Shown here one piece after another: positions 22,780 to 34,274 of a DNA stretch of 64,000 nucleotides. The position numbers were made by a program, and so were the translations under genes. The notes under the pieces are model-generated. The model was given only the letters and a program-made list of their open reading frames with translations, made no database searches and was not told where the DNA came from. The first letter of the stretch is position 1. The number at the start of each line of letters is the position of its first letter. The DNA is from Azadirachta indica (Eukaryota; Streptophyta; Magnoliopsida; Sapindales; Meliaceae), in NCBI GenBank assembly GCA_022749755.1, contig CM040451.1:14583871-14647870 (forward strand), written 5' to 3'.

Positions 22780-23740
22780 ATTAAAAGCCACCAAATGGTG
22801 GGGGGTTAGGCCGAACCCCTACCTGTTCATTAATGAAAATATCTGAAAGTACAATACTGAAGGGGGACATAAAACCTTACCTTCAGAGATAATGAAAAAT
22901 ACAATGAAAAATACAAGAAGTTGCTGAAAACAATCGGCGGTAAAAATTTCCACTGTAACCACATTAGGGTTATTTGGGTCTGGAATGCGCCTACCCATTG
23001 CATATTGCTCTTGAGTAGTTGCTCTGACTGGGGCAACCAGTGGTGTCACATGAGTAGTCTCTACTATCTCATCTACCCTCTCTGTTAGTGCCACTGCTAG
23101 AGGTGTCGCATGAGTGGTGTCCTCTAGTAATGAGACAGCGCTCTCTGTGGTGATAGTCTCCTGAGGTGTTTCTGTAATGATCTTGGCCTCTATGTTGACT
23201 CTCTCTATGGTTATTGCCTCTGTAGGTGGTTGCATGGTTGGATCTTGACCGTCTGTGGTATCTCGAGTCTCATGCTCAATGTCGGCCTCCTCACTACCTA
23301 TCAAGTGAGTCGGCTCTGTCATTGACTGTTCCTGTCCGCTTGTGGTGTCCCTACTCTCATCAAGTGGGGCATGCTGAATTGATGGGTCCTGAATCGGTGT
23401 AAGTCTCTCGCGAGATTCAGCCATTGTATCTGTCCTCGAATGACCCCTATGATCGGCTCTGACAATGTATTGACACTTGGTAATCCCCATCGACTGTGAA
23501 AAAGAAGCGGATGGGGTTTAGGGTTTAGGGGTTTAGGGTTAGGGGTTTTTTTAGGGTTTAGGGTTTTTAGGGTTTGGGGTTTGGGGTTTAGGGTTTGGGG
23601 TTTAGGGTTAGGGTTTGGGGTTTCGGGTTTCGGGTTTAGGGTTTGGGGTTTCGGGTTTGGGGTTTGGGGTTTCGGGTTTAGGGTTTGGGTTTAGGGTTTA
23701 GGGTTTTAGGGTTTAGGGTTTAGGGTTTTTTTTTTTTTTT
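22780..23740 (-). repeat. Satellite unit 10, class D, short with long spacer (961 bp)
   Basis: An extra T near 22949 changes the end of the frame, which runs 22819-23490 (223 aa) with a different C-terminus. Spacer 23515-23725. Confidence 0.86.
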
Positions 23741-24519
23741 ATTAAAAGCCACCAAATGGTGGGGGGTTAGGCCGAACCCCTACCTGTTCATTAATGAAAA
23801 TATCTGAAAGTACAATACTGAAGGGGGACATAAAACCTTACCTTCAGAGATAATGAAAAATACAATGAAAAATACAAGAAGTTGCTGAAAACAATCGGCG
23901 GTAAAAATTCCACTGTAACCACATTAGGGTTATTTGGGTCTGGAATGCGCCTACCCATTGCATATTGCTCTTGAGTAGTTGCTCTGACTGGGGCAACCAG
24001 TGGTGTCACATGAGTAGTCTCTACTATCTCATCTACCCTCTCTGTTAGTGCCACTGCTAGAGGTGTCGCATGAGTGGTGTCCTCTAGTAATGAGACAGCG
24101 CTCTCTGTGGTGATAGTCTCCTGAGGTGTTTCTGTAATGATCTTGGCCTCTATGTTGGCTCTTTCTATGGTTATTGCCTCTGTAGGTGGTTGCATGGTTG
24201 GATCTTGACCGTCTGTGGTATCTCGAGTCTCATGCTCAATGTCGGCCTCTTCACTACCTATCAAGTGAGTCGGCTCTGTCATTGACTGTTCCTGTCCGCT
24301 TGTGGTGTCGCTACTCTCATCAAGTGGGGCATGCTCAATTGATGGGTCCTGAATCGGTGTAAGTCTCTCGCGAGATTCAGCCATTGTATCTGTCCTCGAA
24401 TGACCCCTATGATCGGCTCTGACAATGTATTGACACTTGGTAATCCCCATCGACTGTGAAAAAGAAGCGGATGGGGTTTAGAGTTTAGGATTTAGGGTTT
24501 AGGGTTTTTTTTTTTTTTT
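23741..24519 (-). repeat. Satellite unit 11, class E, short (779 bp)
   Basis: Open 219-codon frame at 23791-24450. Short spacer. It closes the second B-C-D-E block, which like the first is 3,798 bp. Confidence 0.87.
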
Positions 24520-25588
24520 ATTAAAAGCCACCAAATGGTGGGGGGTTAGGCCGAACCCCTACCTGTTCATTAATGAAAATATCTGAAAGTACGATACTGA
24601 AGGGGGACATAAAACCTTACCTTCAGAGATAATGAAAAATACAATGAAAAATACAAGAAGTTGCTGAAAACAATTAAATGATAATAAAAGTTTAATATCT
24701 ACGTCTACGACTACGAATACGAAATGATCTCCTAACACGTTGATGAGAGTTATCCACATGAAAATCTTCTGAAAATCCATAGTAGTTGTCGTGCATATCG
24801 TCGTCACTGCGCTCTAAATCCTCGGCCCGAATGCTTCTGCCAACTCGGCTCGTGTTCTAACGAACTATCGGGCTGACTGTACGTATACGAGTATCCTCTG
24901 TGTTAAGCTCACATGCGAGCTCGTCCTCATCGACTATCCCCTCAGTGATATAATCTTCTGATCTATAAACAGGAACAATCGGCGGTAAAAATTCCACTGT
25001 AACCACATTAGGGTTATTTGGGTCTGGAATGCGCCTACCCATTGCATATTGCTCTTGAGTAGTTGCTCTGACTGGGGCAACCAGTGGTGTCACATGAGTA
25101 GTCTCTACTATCTCATCTACCCTCTCTGTTAGTGCCACTGCTAGAGGTGTCGCATAAGTGGTGTCCTCTAGTAATGAGACAGCGCTCTCTGTGGTGATAG
25201 TCTCCTGAGGTGTTTCTGTAATGATCTTGGCCTCTATGTTGACTCTCTCTATGGTTATTGCCTCTGTAGGTGGTTGCATGGTTGGATCTTGACCGTCTGT
25301 GGTATCTCGAGTCTCATGCTCAATGTCGGCCTCTTCACTACCTATCAAGTGAGTCGGCTCTGTCATTGACTGTTCCTGTCCGCTTGTGGTGTCGCTACTC
25401 TCATCAAGTGGGGCATGCTCAATTGATGGGTCCTGAATCGGTGTAAGTCTCTCGCGAGATTCAGCCATTGTATCTGTCTTTGAATGACCCCTATGATCGG
25501 CTCTGACAATGTATTGACACTTGGTAATCCCCATCGACTGTGAAAAAGAAGCGGATGGGGTTTAGGGTTTAGGGTTTTTTTTTTTTTT
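24520..25588 (-). repeat. Satellite unit 12, class B, long (1069 bp), nonsense codon
   Basis: Carries the same CAG-to-TAG change as unit 8 (stop at 24857; frame 24857-25534). Confidence 0.87.
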
Positions 25589-26554
25589 ATTAAAAGCCAC
25601 CAAATGGTGGGGGGTTAAGCCGGACCCCTACCTGTTTATTAATGAAAATATCTGAAAGTACAATACTGAAGGGGGACATAAAATCTTACCTTCAGAGATA
25701 ATGAAAAATACAATGAAAAATACAAGAAGTTGCTGAAAACAATCGGCGGCGGTAAAAATTGCACTGTAACCACATTAGGGTTATTTGGGTCTGGAATGCG
25801 CCTACCCATTGCATATTGCTCTTGAGTAGTTGCTCTGACTGGGGCAACCAGTGGTGTCACATGAGTAGTCTCTACTATCTCATCTACCCTCTCTGTTAGT
25901 GCCACTGCTAGAGGTGTCGCATGAGTGGTGTCCTCTAGTAATGAGACAGCGCTCTCTGTGGTGATAGTCTCCTGAGGTGTTTCTGTAATGATCTTGGCCT
26001 CTATGTTGACTCTCTCTATGGTTATTGCCTCTGTAGGTGGTTGCATGGTTGGATCTTGACCGTCTGTGGTATCTCGAGTCTCATGCTCAATGTCGGCCTC
26101 CTCACTACCTATCAAGTGAGTCGGCTCTGTCATTGACTGTTCCTGTCCGCTTGTGGTGTCCCTACTCTCATCAAGTGGGGCATGCTGAATTGATGGGTCC
26201 TGAATCGGTGTAAGTCTCTCGCGAGATTCAGCCATTGTATCTGTCCTCGAATGACCCCTATGATCGGCTCTGACAATGTATTGACACTTGGTAATCCCCA
26301 TCGACTGTGAAAAAGAAGCGGATGGGGTTTAGGGTTTAGGGGTTTAGGGTTTAGGGGTTAGTGTTTTAGGGTTTAGGGTTTAGGGTTTGGGGTTTGGGGT
26401 TTAGGGTTTGGGGTTTAGGGTTAGGGTTTGGGGTTTCGGGTTTCGGGTTTAGGGTTTGGGGTTTCGGGTTTGGGGTTTGGGGTTTCGGGTTTAGGGTTTG
26501 GGTTTAGGGTTTAGGGTTTTAGGGTTTAGGGTTTAGGGTTTTTTTTTTTTTTTT
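25589..26554 (-). repeat. Satellite unit 13, class C, short with long spacer (966 bp)
   Basis: Frame 25639-26301 (220 aa), with an in-frame GGC triplet gained near 25745. Spacer 26326-26538. It is followed directly by an E unit: the D unit is missing from this block. Confidence 0.86.
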
Positions 26555-27329
26555 ATTAAAAGCCACCAAATGGTGGGGGGTTAGGCCGAACCCCTACCTG
26601 TTCATTAATGAAAATATCTGAAAGTACAATACTGAAGGGGGACATAAAACCTTACCTTCAGAGATAATGAAAAATACAATGAAAAATACAAGAAGTTGCT
26701 GAAAACAATCGGCGGTAAAAATTCCACTGTAACCACATTAGGGTTATTTGGGTCTGGAATGCGCCTACCCATTGCATATTGCTCTTGAGTAGTTGCTCTG
26801 ACTGGGGCAACCAGTGGTGTCACATGAGTAGTCTCTACTATCTCATCTACCCTCTCTGTTAGTGCCACTGCTAGAGGTGTCGCATGAGTGGTGTCCTCTA
26901 GTAATGAGACAGCGCTCTCTGTGGTGATAGTCTCCTGAGGTGTTTCTGTAATGATCTTGGCCTCTATGTTGGCTCTTTCTATGGTTATTGCCTCTGTAGG
27001 TGGTTGCATGGTTGGATCTTGACCGTCTGTGGTATCTCGAGTCTCATGCTCAATGTCGGCCTCTTCACTACCTATCAAGTGAGTCGGCTCTGTCATTGAC
27101 TGTTCCTGTCCGCTTGTGGTGTCGCTACTCTCATCAAGTGGGGCATGCTCAATTGATGGGTCCTGAATCGGTGTAAGTCTCTCGCGAGATTCAGCCATTG
27201 TATCTGTCCTCGAATGACCCCTATGATCGGCTCTGACAATGTATTGACACTTGGTAATCCCCATCGACTGTGAAAAAGAAGCGGATGGGGTTTAGAGTTT
27301 AGGATTTAGGGTTTTTTTTTTTTTTTTTT
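26555..27329 (-). repeat. Satellite unit 14, class E, short (775 bp)
   Basis: Open 219-codon frame at 26605-27264. T run of 18 at 27312-27329. Confidence 0.86.
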
Positions 27330-28402
27330 ATTAAAAGCCACCAAATGGTGGGGGGTTAGGCCGAACCCCTACCTGTTCATTAATGAAAATATCTGAAAGT
27401 ACGATACTGAAGGGGGACATAAAACCTTACCTTCAGAGAGAATGAAAAATACAATGAAAAATACAAGAAGTTGCTGAAAACAATTAAATGATAATAAAAG
27501 TTTAATATCTACGTCTACGACTACGAATACGAAATGATCTCCTAACACGTTGATGAGAGTTATCCACATGAAAATCTTCTGAAAATCCATAGTAGTTGTC
27601 GTGCATATCGTCGTCACTGCGCTCTAAATCCTCGGCCCGAATGCTTCTTCTGCCAACTCGGCTCGTGTTCTGACGAACTATCGGGCTGACTGTACGTATA
27701 CGAGTATCCTCTGTGTTAAGCTCACATGCGAGCTCGTCCTCATCGACTATCCCCTCAGTGATATAATCTTCTGATCTATAAACAGGAACAATCGGCGGTA
27801 AAAATTCCACTGTAACCACATTAGGGTTATTTGGGTCTGGAATGCGCCTACCCATTGCATATTGCTCTTGAGTAGTTGCTCTGACTGGGGCAACCAGTGG
27901 TGTCACATGAGTAGTCTCTACTATCTCATCTACCCTCTCTGTTAGTGCCACTGCTAGAGGTGTCGCATAAGTGGTGTCCTCTAGTAATGAGACAGCGCTC
28001 TCTGTGGTGATAGTCTCCTGAGGTGTTTCTGTAATGATCTTGGCCTCTATGTTGACTCTCTCTATGGTTATTGCCTCTGTAGGTGGTTGCATGGTTGGAT
28101 CTTGACCGTCTGTGGTATCTCGAGTCTCATGCTCAATGTCGGCCTCTTCACTACCTATCAAGTGAGTCGGCTCTGTCATTGACTGTTCCTGTCCGCTTGT
28201 GGTGTCGCTACTCTCATCAAGTGGGGCATGCTCAATTGATGGGTCCTGAATCGGTGTAAGTCTCTCGCGAGATTCAGCCATTGTATCTGTCTTTGAATGA
28301 CCCCTATGATCGGCTCTGACAATGTATTGACACTTGGTAATCCCCATCGACTGTGAAAAAGAAGCGGATGGGGTTTAGGGTTTAGGGTTTTTTTTTTTTT
28401 TT
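27330..28402 (-). repeat. Satellite unit 15, class B, long (1073 bp), open frame
   Basis: Frame 27502-28347 (281 aa) is open. It keeps CAG at the site that is TAG in units 8, 12 and 18, and has one extra in-frame triplet near 27647. Confidence 0.87.
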
Positions 28403-29374
28403 ATTAAAAGCCACCAAATGGTGGGGGGTTAAGCCGGACCCCTACCTGTTTATTAATGAAAATATCTGAAAGTACAATACTGAAGGGGGACATAAAATCT
28501 TACCTTCAGAGATAATGAAAAATACAATGAAAAATACAAGAAGTTGCTGAAAACAATCGGCGGTAAAAATTGCACTGTAACCACATTAGGGTTATTTGGG
28601 TCTGGAATGCGCCTACCCATTGCATATTGCTCTTGAGTAGTTGCTCTGACTGGGGCAACCAGTGGTGTCACATGAGTAGTCTCTACTATCTCATCTACCC
28701 TCTCTGTTAGTGCCACTGCTAGAGGTGTCGCATGAGTGGTGTCCTCTAGTAATGAGACAGCGCTCTCTGTGGTGATAGTCTCCTGAGGTGTTTCTGTAAT
28801 GATCTTGGCCTCTATGTTGACTCTCTCTATGGTTATTGCCTCTGTAGGTGGTTGCATGGTTGGATCTTGACCGTCTGTGGTATCTCGAGTCTCATGCTCA
28901 ATGTCGGCCTCCTCACTACCTATCAAGTGAGTCGGCTCTGTCATTGACTGTTCCTGTCCGCTTGTGGTGTGTCCCTACTCTCATCAAGTGGGGCATGCTG
29001 AATTGATGGGTCCTGAATCGGTGTAAGTCTCTCGCGAGATTCAGCCATTGTATCTGTCCTCGAATGACCCCTATGATCGGCTCTGACAATGTATTGACAC
29101 TTGGTAATCCCCATCGACTGTGAAAAAGAAGCGGATGGGGTTTAGGGTTTAGGGGTTTAGGGTTTAGGGGTTAGTGTTTTTTAGGTTTTTAGGGTTTAGG
29201 GTTTGGGGTTTGGGGTTTAGGGTTTGGGGTTTAGGGTTAGGGTTTGGGGTTTCGGGTTTCGGGTTTAGGGTTTGGGGTTTCGGGTTTGGGGTTTGGGGTT
29301 TCGGGTTTAGGGTTTGGGTTTAGGGTTTAGGGTTTTAGGGTTTAGGGTTTAGGGTTTAGGGTTTTTTTTTTTTT
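28403..29374 (-). repeat. Satellite unit 16, class C, short with long spacer (972 bp), frame broken
   Basis: A two-base gain (GTGTGTCCC near 28968) breaks the frame; 28453-28944 remains open. Spacer 29139-29361. Confidence 0.86.
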
Positions 29375-30152
29375 ATTAAAAGCCACCAAATGGTGGAGGG
29401 TTAGGCCGAACCCCTACCTGTTCATTAATGAAAATATCTGAAAGTACAATACTGAAGGGGGACATAAAACCTTACCTTCAGAGATAATGAAAAATACAAT
29501 GAAAAATACAAGAAGTTGCTGAAAACAATCGGCGGTAAAAATTCCACTGTAACCACATTAGGGTTATTTGGGTCTGGAATGCGCCTACCCATTGCATATT
29601 GCTCTTGAGTAGTTGCTCTGACTGGGGCAACCAGTGGTGTCACATGAGTAGTCTCTACTATCTCATCTACCCTCTCTGTTAGTGCCACTGCTAGAGGTGT
29701 CGCATGAGTGGTGTCCTCTAGTAATGAGACAGCGCTCTCTGTGGTGATAGTCTCCTGAGGTGTTTCTGTAATGATCTTGGCCTCTATGTTGGCTCTTTCT
29801 ATGGTTATTGCCTCTGTAGGTGGTTGCATGGTTGGATCTTGACCGTCTGTGGTATCTCGAGTCTCATGCTCAATGTCGGCCTCTTCACTACCTATCAAGT
29901 GAGTCGGCTCTGTCATTGACTGTTCCTGTCCGCTTGTGGTGTCGCTACTCTCATCAAGTGGGGCATGCTCAATTGATGGGTCCTGAATCGGTGTAAGTCT
30001 CTCGCGAGATTCAGCCATTGTATCTGTCCTCGAATGACCCCTATGATCGGCTCTGACAATGTATTGACACTTGGTAATCCCCATCGACTGTGAAAAAGAA
30101 GCGGATGGGGTTTAGAGTTTAGGATTTAGGGTTTAGGGTTTTTTTTTTTTTT
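29375..30152 (-). repeat. Satellite unit 17, class E, short (778 bp)
   Basis: Open 219-codon frame at 29425-30084. Again C is followed by E without D. Confidence 0.86.
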
Positions 30153-31413
30153 ATTAAAAGCCACCAAATGGTGGGGGGTTAGGCCGAACCCCTACCTGTT
30201 CATTAATGAAAATATCTGAAAGTACGATACTGAAGGGGGACATAAAACCTTACCTTCAGAGATAATGAAAAATACAATGAAAAATACAAGAAGTTGCTGA
30301 AAACAATTAAATGATAATAAAAGTTTAATATCTACGTCTACGACTACGAATACGAAATGATCTCCTAACACGTTGATGAGAGTTATCCACATGAAAATCT
30401 TCTGAAAATCCATAGTAGTTGTCGTGCATATCGTCGTCACTGCGCTCTAAATCCTCGGCCCGAATGCTTCTGCCAACTCTCGGCTCGTGTTCTAACGAAC
30501 TATCGGGCTGACTGTACGTATACGAGTATCCTCTGTGTTAAGCTCACATGCGAGCTCGTCCTCATCGACTATCCCCTCAGTGATATAATCTTCTGATCTA
30601 TAAACAGGAACAATCGGCGGTAAAAATTCCACTGTAACCACATTAGGGTTATTTGGGTCTGGAATGCGCCTACCCATTGCATATTGCTCTTGAGTAGTTG
30701 CTCTGACTGGGGCAACCAGTGGTGTCACATGAGTAGTCTCTACTATCTCATCTACCCTCTTTGTTAGTGCCACTGCTAGAGGTGTCGCATAAGTGGTGTC
30801 CTCTAGTAATGAGACAGCGCTCTCTGTGGTGATAGTCTCCTGAGGTGTTTCTGTAATGATCTTGGCCTCTATGTTGACTCTCTCTATGGTTATTGCCTCT
30901 GTAGGTGGTTGCATGGTTGGATCTTGACCGTCTGTGGTATCTCGAGTCTCATGCTCAATGTCGGCCTCCTCACTACCTATCAAGTGAGTCGGCTCTGTCA
31001 TTGACTGTTCCTGTCCGCTTGTGGTGTCCCTACTCTCATCAAGTGGGGCATGCTGAATTGATGGGTCCTGAATCGGTGTAAGTCTCTCGCGAGATTCAGC
31101 CATTGTATCTGTCCTCGAATGACCCCTATGATCGGCTCTGACAATGTATTGACACTTGGTAATCCCCATCGACTGTGAAAAAGAAGCGGATGGGGTTTAG
31201 GGTTTAGGGGTTAGTGTTTTAGGGTTTAGGGTTTAGGGTTTGGGGTTTGGGGTTTAGGGTTTGGGGTTTAGGGTTAGGGGTTTCGGGGGTTTCGGGTTTC
31301 GGGTTTAGGGTTTGGGGTTTGGGGTTTGGGGTTTGGGGTTTAGGGGTTTAGGGTTTAGGGTTTAGGGTTTAGGGTTTTTAGGGTTTAGGGTTTAGGGTTT
31401 TTTTTTTTTTTTT
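30153..31413 (-). repeat. Satellite unit 18, hybrid of class B and class C/D (1261 bp)
   Basis: The low-coordinate part is class B with the TAG nonsense codon (frame 30492-31169) and a two-base gain near 30480. The high-coordinate part carries GTCCCTACTC and GCTGAATTG plus a long spacer (31194-31397) of the C/D type. It is the longest unit and looks like a recombinant. Confidence 0.85.
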
Positions 31414-32192
31414 ATTAAAAGCCACCAAATGGTGGGGGGTTAGGCCGAACCCCTACCTGTTCATTAATGAAAATATCTGAAAGTACAATACTGAAGGGGG
31501 ACATAAAACCTTACCTTCAGAGATAATGAAAAATACAATGAAAAATACAAGAAGTTGCTGAAAACAATCGGCGGTAAAAATTCCACTGTAACCACATTTG
31601 GGTTATTTGGGTCTGGAATGCGCCTACCCATTGCATATTGCTCTTGAGTAGTTGCTCTGACTGGGGCAACCAGTGGTGTCACATGAGTAGTCTCTACTAT
31701 CTCATCTACCCTCTCTCTCTGTTAGTGCCACTGCTAGAGGTGTGGCATGAGTGGTGTCCTCTAGTAATGAGACAGCGCTCTCTGTGGTGATAGTCTCCTG
31801 AGGTGTTTCTGTAATGATCTTGGCCTCTATGTTGGCTCTTTCTATGGTTATTGCCTCTGTAGGTGGTTGCATGGTTGGATCTTGACCGTCTGTGGTATCT
31901 CGAGTCTCATGCTCAATGTCGGCCTCTTCACTACCTATCAAGTGAGTCGGCTCTGTCATTGACTGTTCCTGTCCGCTTGTGGTGTCGCTACTCTCATCAA
32001 GTGGGGCATGCTCAATTGATGGGTCCTGAATCGGTGTAAGTCTCTCGCGAGATTCAGCCATTGTATCTGTCCTCGAATGACCCCTATGATCGGCTCTGAC
32101 AATGTATTGACACTTGGTAATCCCCATCGACTGTGAAAAAGAAGCGGATGGGGTTTAGAGTTTAGGATTTAGGGTTTAGGGTTTTTTTTTTT
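31414..32192 (-). repeat. Satellite unit 19, class E, short (779 bp), frame broken
   Basis: A four-base gain in a CT run near 31713 splits the frame (31464-31682 and 31702-32127). The T run is only 11 long. Confidence 0.85.
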
Positions 32193-33262
32193 ATTAAAAG
32201 CCACCAAATGGTGGGGGGTTAGGCCGAACCCCTACCTGTTCATTAATGAAAATATCTGAAAGTACGATACTGAAGGGGGACATAAAACCTTACCTTCAGA
32301 GAGAATGAAAAATACAATGAAAAATACAAGAAGTTGCTGAAAACAATTAAATGATAATAAAAGTTTAATATCTACGTCTACGACTACGAATACGAAATGA
32401 TCTCCTAACACGTTGATGAGAGTTATCCACATGAAAATCTTCTGAAAATCCATAGTAGTTGTCGTGCATATCGTCGTCACTGCGCTCTAAATCCTCGGCC
32501 CGAATGCTTCTGCCAACTCGGCTCGTGTTCTGACGAACTATCGGGCTGACTGTACGTATACGAGTATCCTCTGTGTTAAGCTCACATGCGAGCTCGTCCT
32601 CATCGACTATCCCCTCAGTGATATAATCTTCTGATCTATAAACAGGAACAATCGGCGGTAAAAATTCCACTGTAACCACATTAGGGTTATTTGGGTCTGG
32701 AATGCGCCTACCCATTGCATATTGCTCTTGAGTAGTTGCTCTGACTGGGGCAACCAGTGGTGTCACATGAGTAGTCTCTACTATCTCATCTACCCTCTTT
32801 GTTAGTGCCACTGCTAGAGGTGTCGCATAAGTGGTGTCCTCTAGTAATGAGACAGCGCTCTCTGTGGTGATAGTCTCCTGAGGTGTTTCTGTAATGATCT
32901 TGGCCTCTATGTTGACTCTCTCTATGGTTATTGCCTCTGTAGGTGGTTGCATGGTTGGATCTTGACCGTCTGTGGTATCTCGAGTCTCATGCTCAATGTC
33001 GGCCTCTTCACTACCTATCAAGTGAGTCGGCTTTGTCATTGACTGTTCCTGTCCGCTTGTGGTGTCGCTACTCTCATCAAGTGGGGCATGCTCAATTGAT
33101 GGGTCCTGAATCGGTGTAAGTCTCTCGCGAGATTCAGCCATTGTATCTGTCTTTGAATGACCCCTATGATCGGCTCTGACAATGTATTGACACTTGGTAA
33201 TCCCCATCGACTGTGAAAAAGAAGCGGATGGGGTTTAGGGTTTAGGGTTTTTTTTTTTTTTT
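32193..33262 (-). repeat. Satellite unit 20, class B, long (1070 bp), open frame
   Basis: Frame 32365-33207 (280 aa) is open. It shares CTTTGTTAG with unit 18, which sets these two apart from other B units. Confidence 0.86.
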
Positions 33263-34144
33263 ATTAAAAGCCACCAAATGGTGGGGGGTTAAGCCGGACC
33301 CCTACCTGTTTATTAATGAAAATATCTGAAAGTACAATACTGAAGGGGGACATAAAATCTTACCTTCAGAGATAATGAAAAATACAATGAAAAATACAAG
33401 AAGTTGCTGAAAACAATCGGCGGTAAAAATTGCACTGTAACCACATTAGGGTTATTTGGGTCTGGAATGCGCCTACCCATTGCATATTGCTCTTGAGTAG
33501 TTGCTCTGACTGGGGCAACCAGTGGTGTCACATGAGTAGTCTCTACTATCTCATCTACCCTCTCTGTTAGTGCCACTCCTAGAGGTGTCGCATGAGTGGT
33601 GTCCTCTAGTAATGAGACAGCGCTCTCTGTGGTGATAGTCTCCTGAGGTGTTTCTGTAATGATCTTGGCCTCTATGTTGGCTCTTTCTATGGTTATTGCC
33701 TCTGTAGGTGGTTGTATGGTTGGATCTTGACCGTCTGTGGTATCTCGAGTCTCATGCTCAATGTCGGCCTCCTCACTACCTATCAAGTGAGTCGGCTCTG
33801 TCATTGACTGTTCCTGTCCGCTTGTGGTGTCTCTACTCTCATCAAGTGTGGCATGCTCAATTGATGGGTCCTGAATCGGTGTAAGTCTCTCGCTAGATTC
33901 TGCCATTGTATCTGTCCTCGAATGACCCCTATGATCGGCTCTGACAATGTATTGACACTTGGTAACCCCCATCGACTGTGAAAAAGAAGCGGATGGGGTT
34001 TAGGGTTTAGGGGTTTAGGGTTTAGGGGTTAGTGTTTTAGGCTTTAGGGTTTAGGGTTTGGGGTTTAGGGTTTAGGGTTTAGGGTTTTAGGGTTTAGGGT
34101 TTAGGGTTTAGGGTTTAGGTTTTAGGGTTTAGGGTTTAGGGTTT
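33263..34144 (-). repeat. Satellite unit 21, hybrid of class C and class A, cut by gap
   Basis: It starts as class C (GTTAAGCCGG, TGTTTATT, AAATTGCAC), has the E marker GGCTCTTTC in the middle, and ends with class A markers (TGTGGCATGC, CGCTAGATTC). Frame 33313-33972 (219 aa). The telomere-like spacer (33996-34144) runs into the assembly gap. Confidence 0.85.
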
Positions 34145-34244
34145 NNNNNNNNNNNNNNNNNNNNNNNNNNNNNNNNNNNNNNNNNNNNNNNNNNNNNNNN
34201 NNNNNNNNNNNNNNNNNNNNNNNNNNNNNNNNNNNNNNNNNNNN
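34145..34244. other. Assembly gap of exactly 100 N
   Basis: A run of 100 N, the usual placeholder for a gap of unknown length. It separates the array from the middle of a Rab5 gene, so the true array length and the real neighbour are unknown. Confidence 0.98.
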
Positions 34245-34274
34245 TTCCTGTATTTTTGTTTCTCTTGGTGGTAG

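Larger units (their letters stand above)
13681..34144 (-). repeat. LINE-derived satellite array: 21 monomers with higher-order structure
   Basis: Twenty-one head-to-tail monomers of 775-1261 bp, all transcription-equivalent to the minus strand. Each holds a poly(A), a LINE-type 3' UTR with the terminal CCACCA/TGGTGG hairpin, the C-terminal part of an ORF1-like frame, and a telomere-like spacer. The frame matches LINE ORF1 downstream of the zinc knuckle (monomer KCQYIVRADHRG against LINE KYVIKADNRE; Thr/Glu-rich middle; basic end). No ORF2 sequence is present, and every unit starts at the same internal point of ORF1, so spread was by tandem amplification and not by independent insertions. Five classes A-E are set by shared substitutions and by presence or absence of a 305-bp segment. 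Confidence 0.92.

Noticed and set aside
13720..27617. A repeated 82-codon frame (MTTICTTTTMDFQKIF...) in long satellite units
   Set aside because: It overlaps the main monomer frame and the 3' UTR in another phase; the composition is low complexity and it recurs only because the unit is tandemly repeated.
1378..34144. A true chromosome-end telomere
   Set aside because: The repeats are degenerate, broken by LINEs and monomers, and followed by ordinary genes; they are interstitial.
13681..34144. CRISPR-like array
   Set aside because: Repeats are about 0.8-1.2 kb with near-identical content and derive from a LINE; there are no unique short spacers and the DNA is from a plant.
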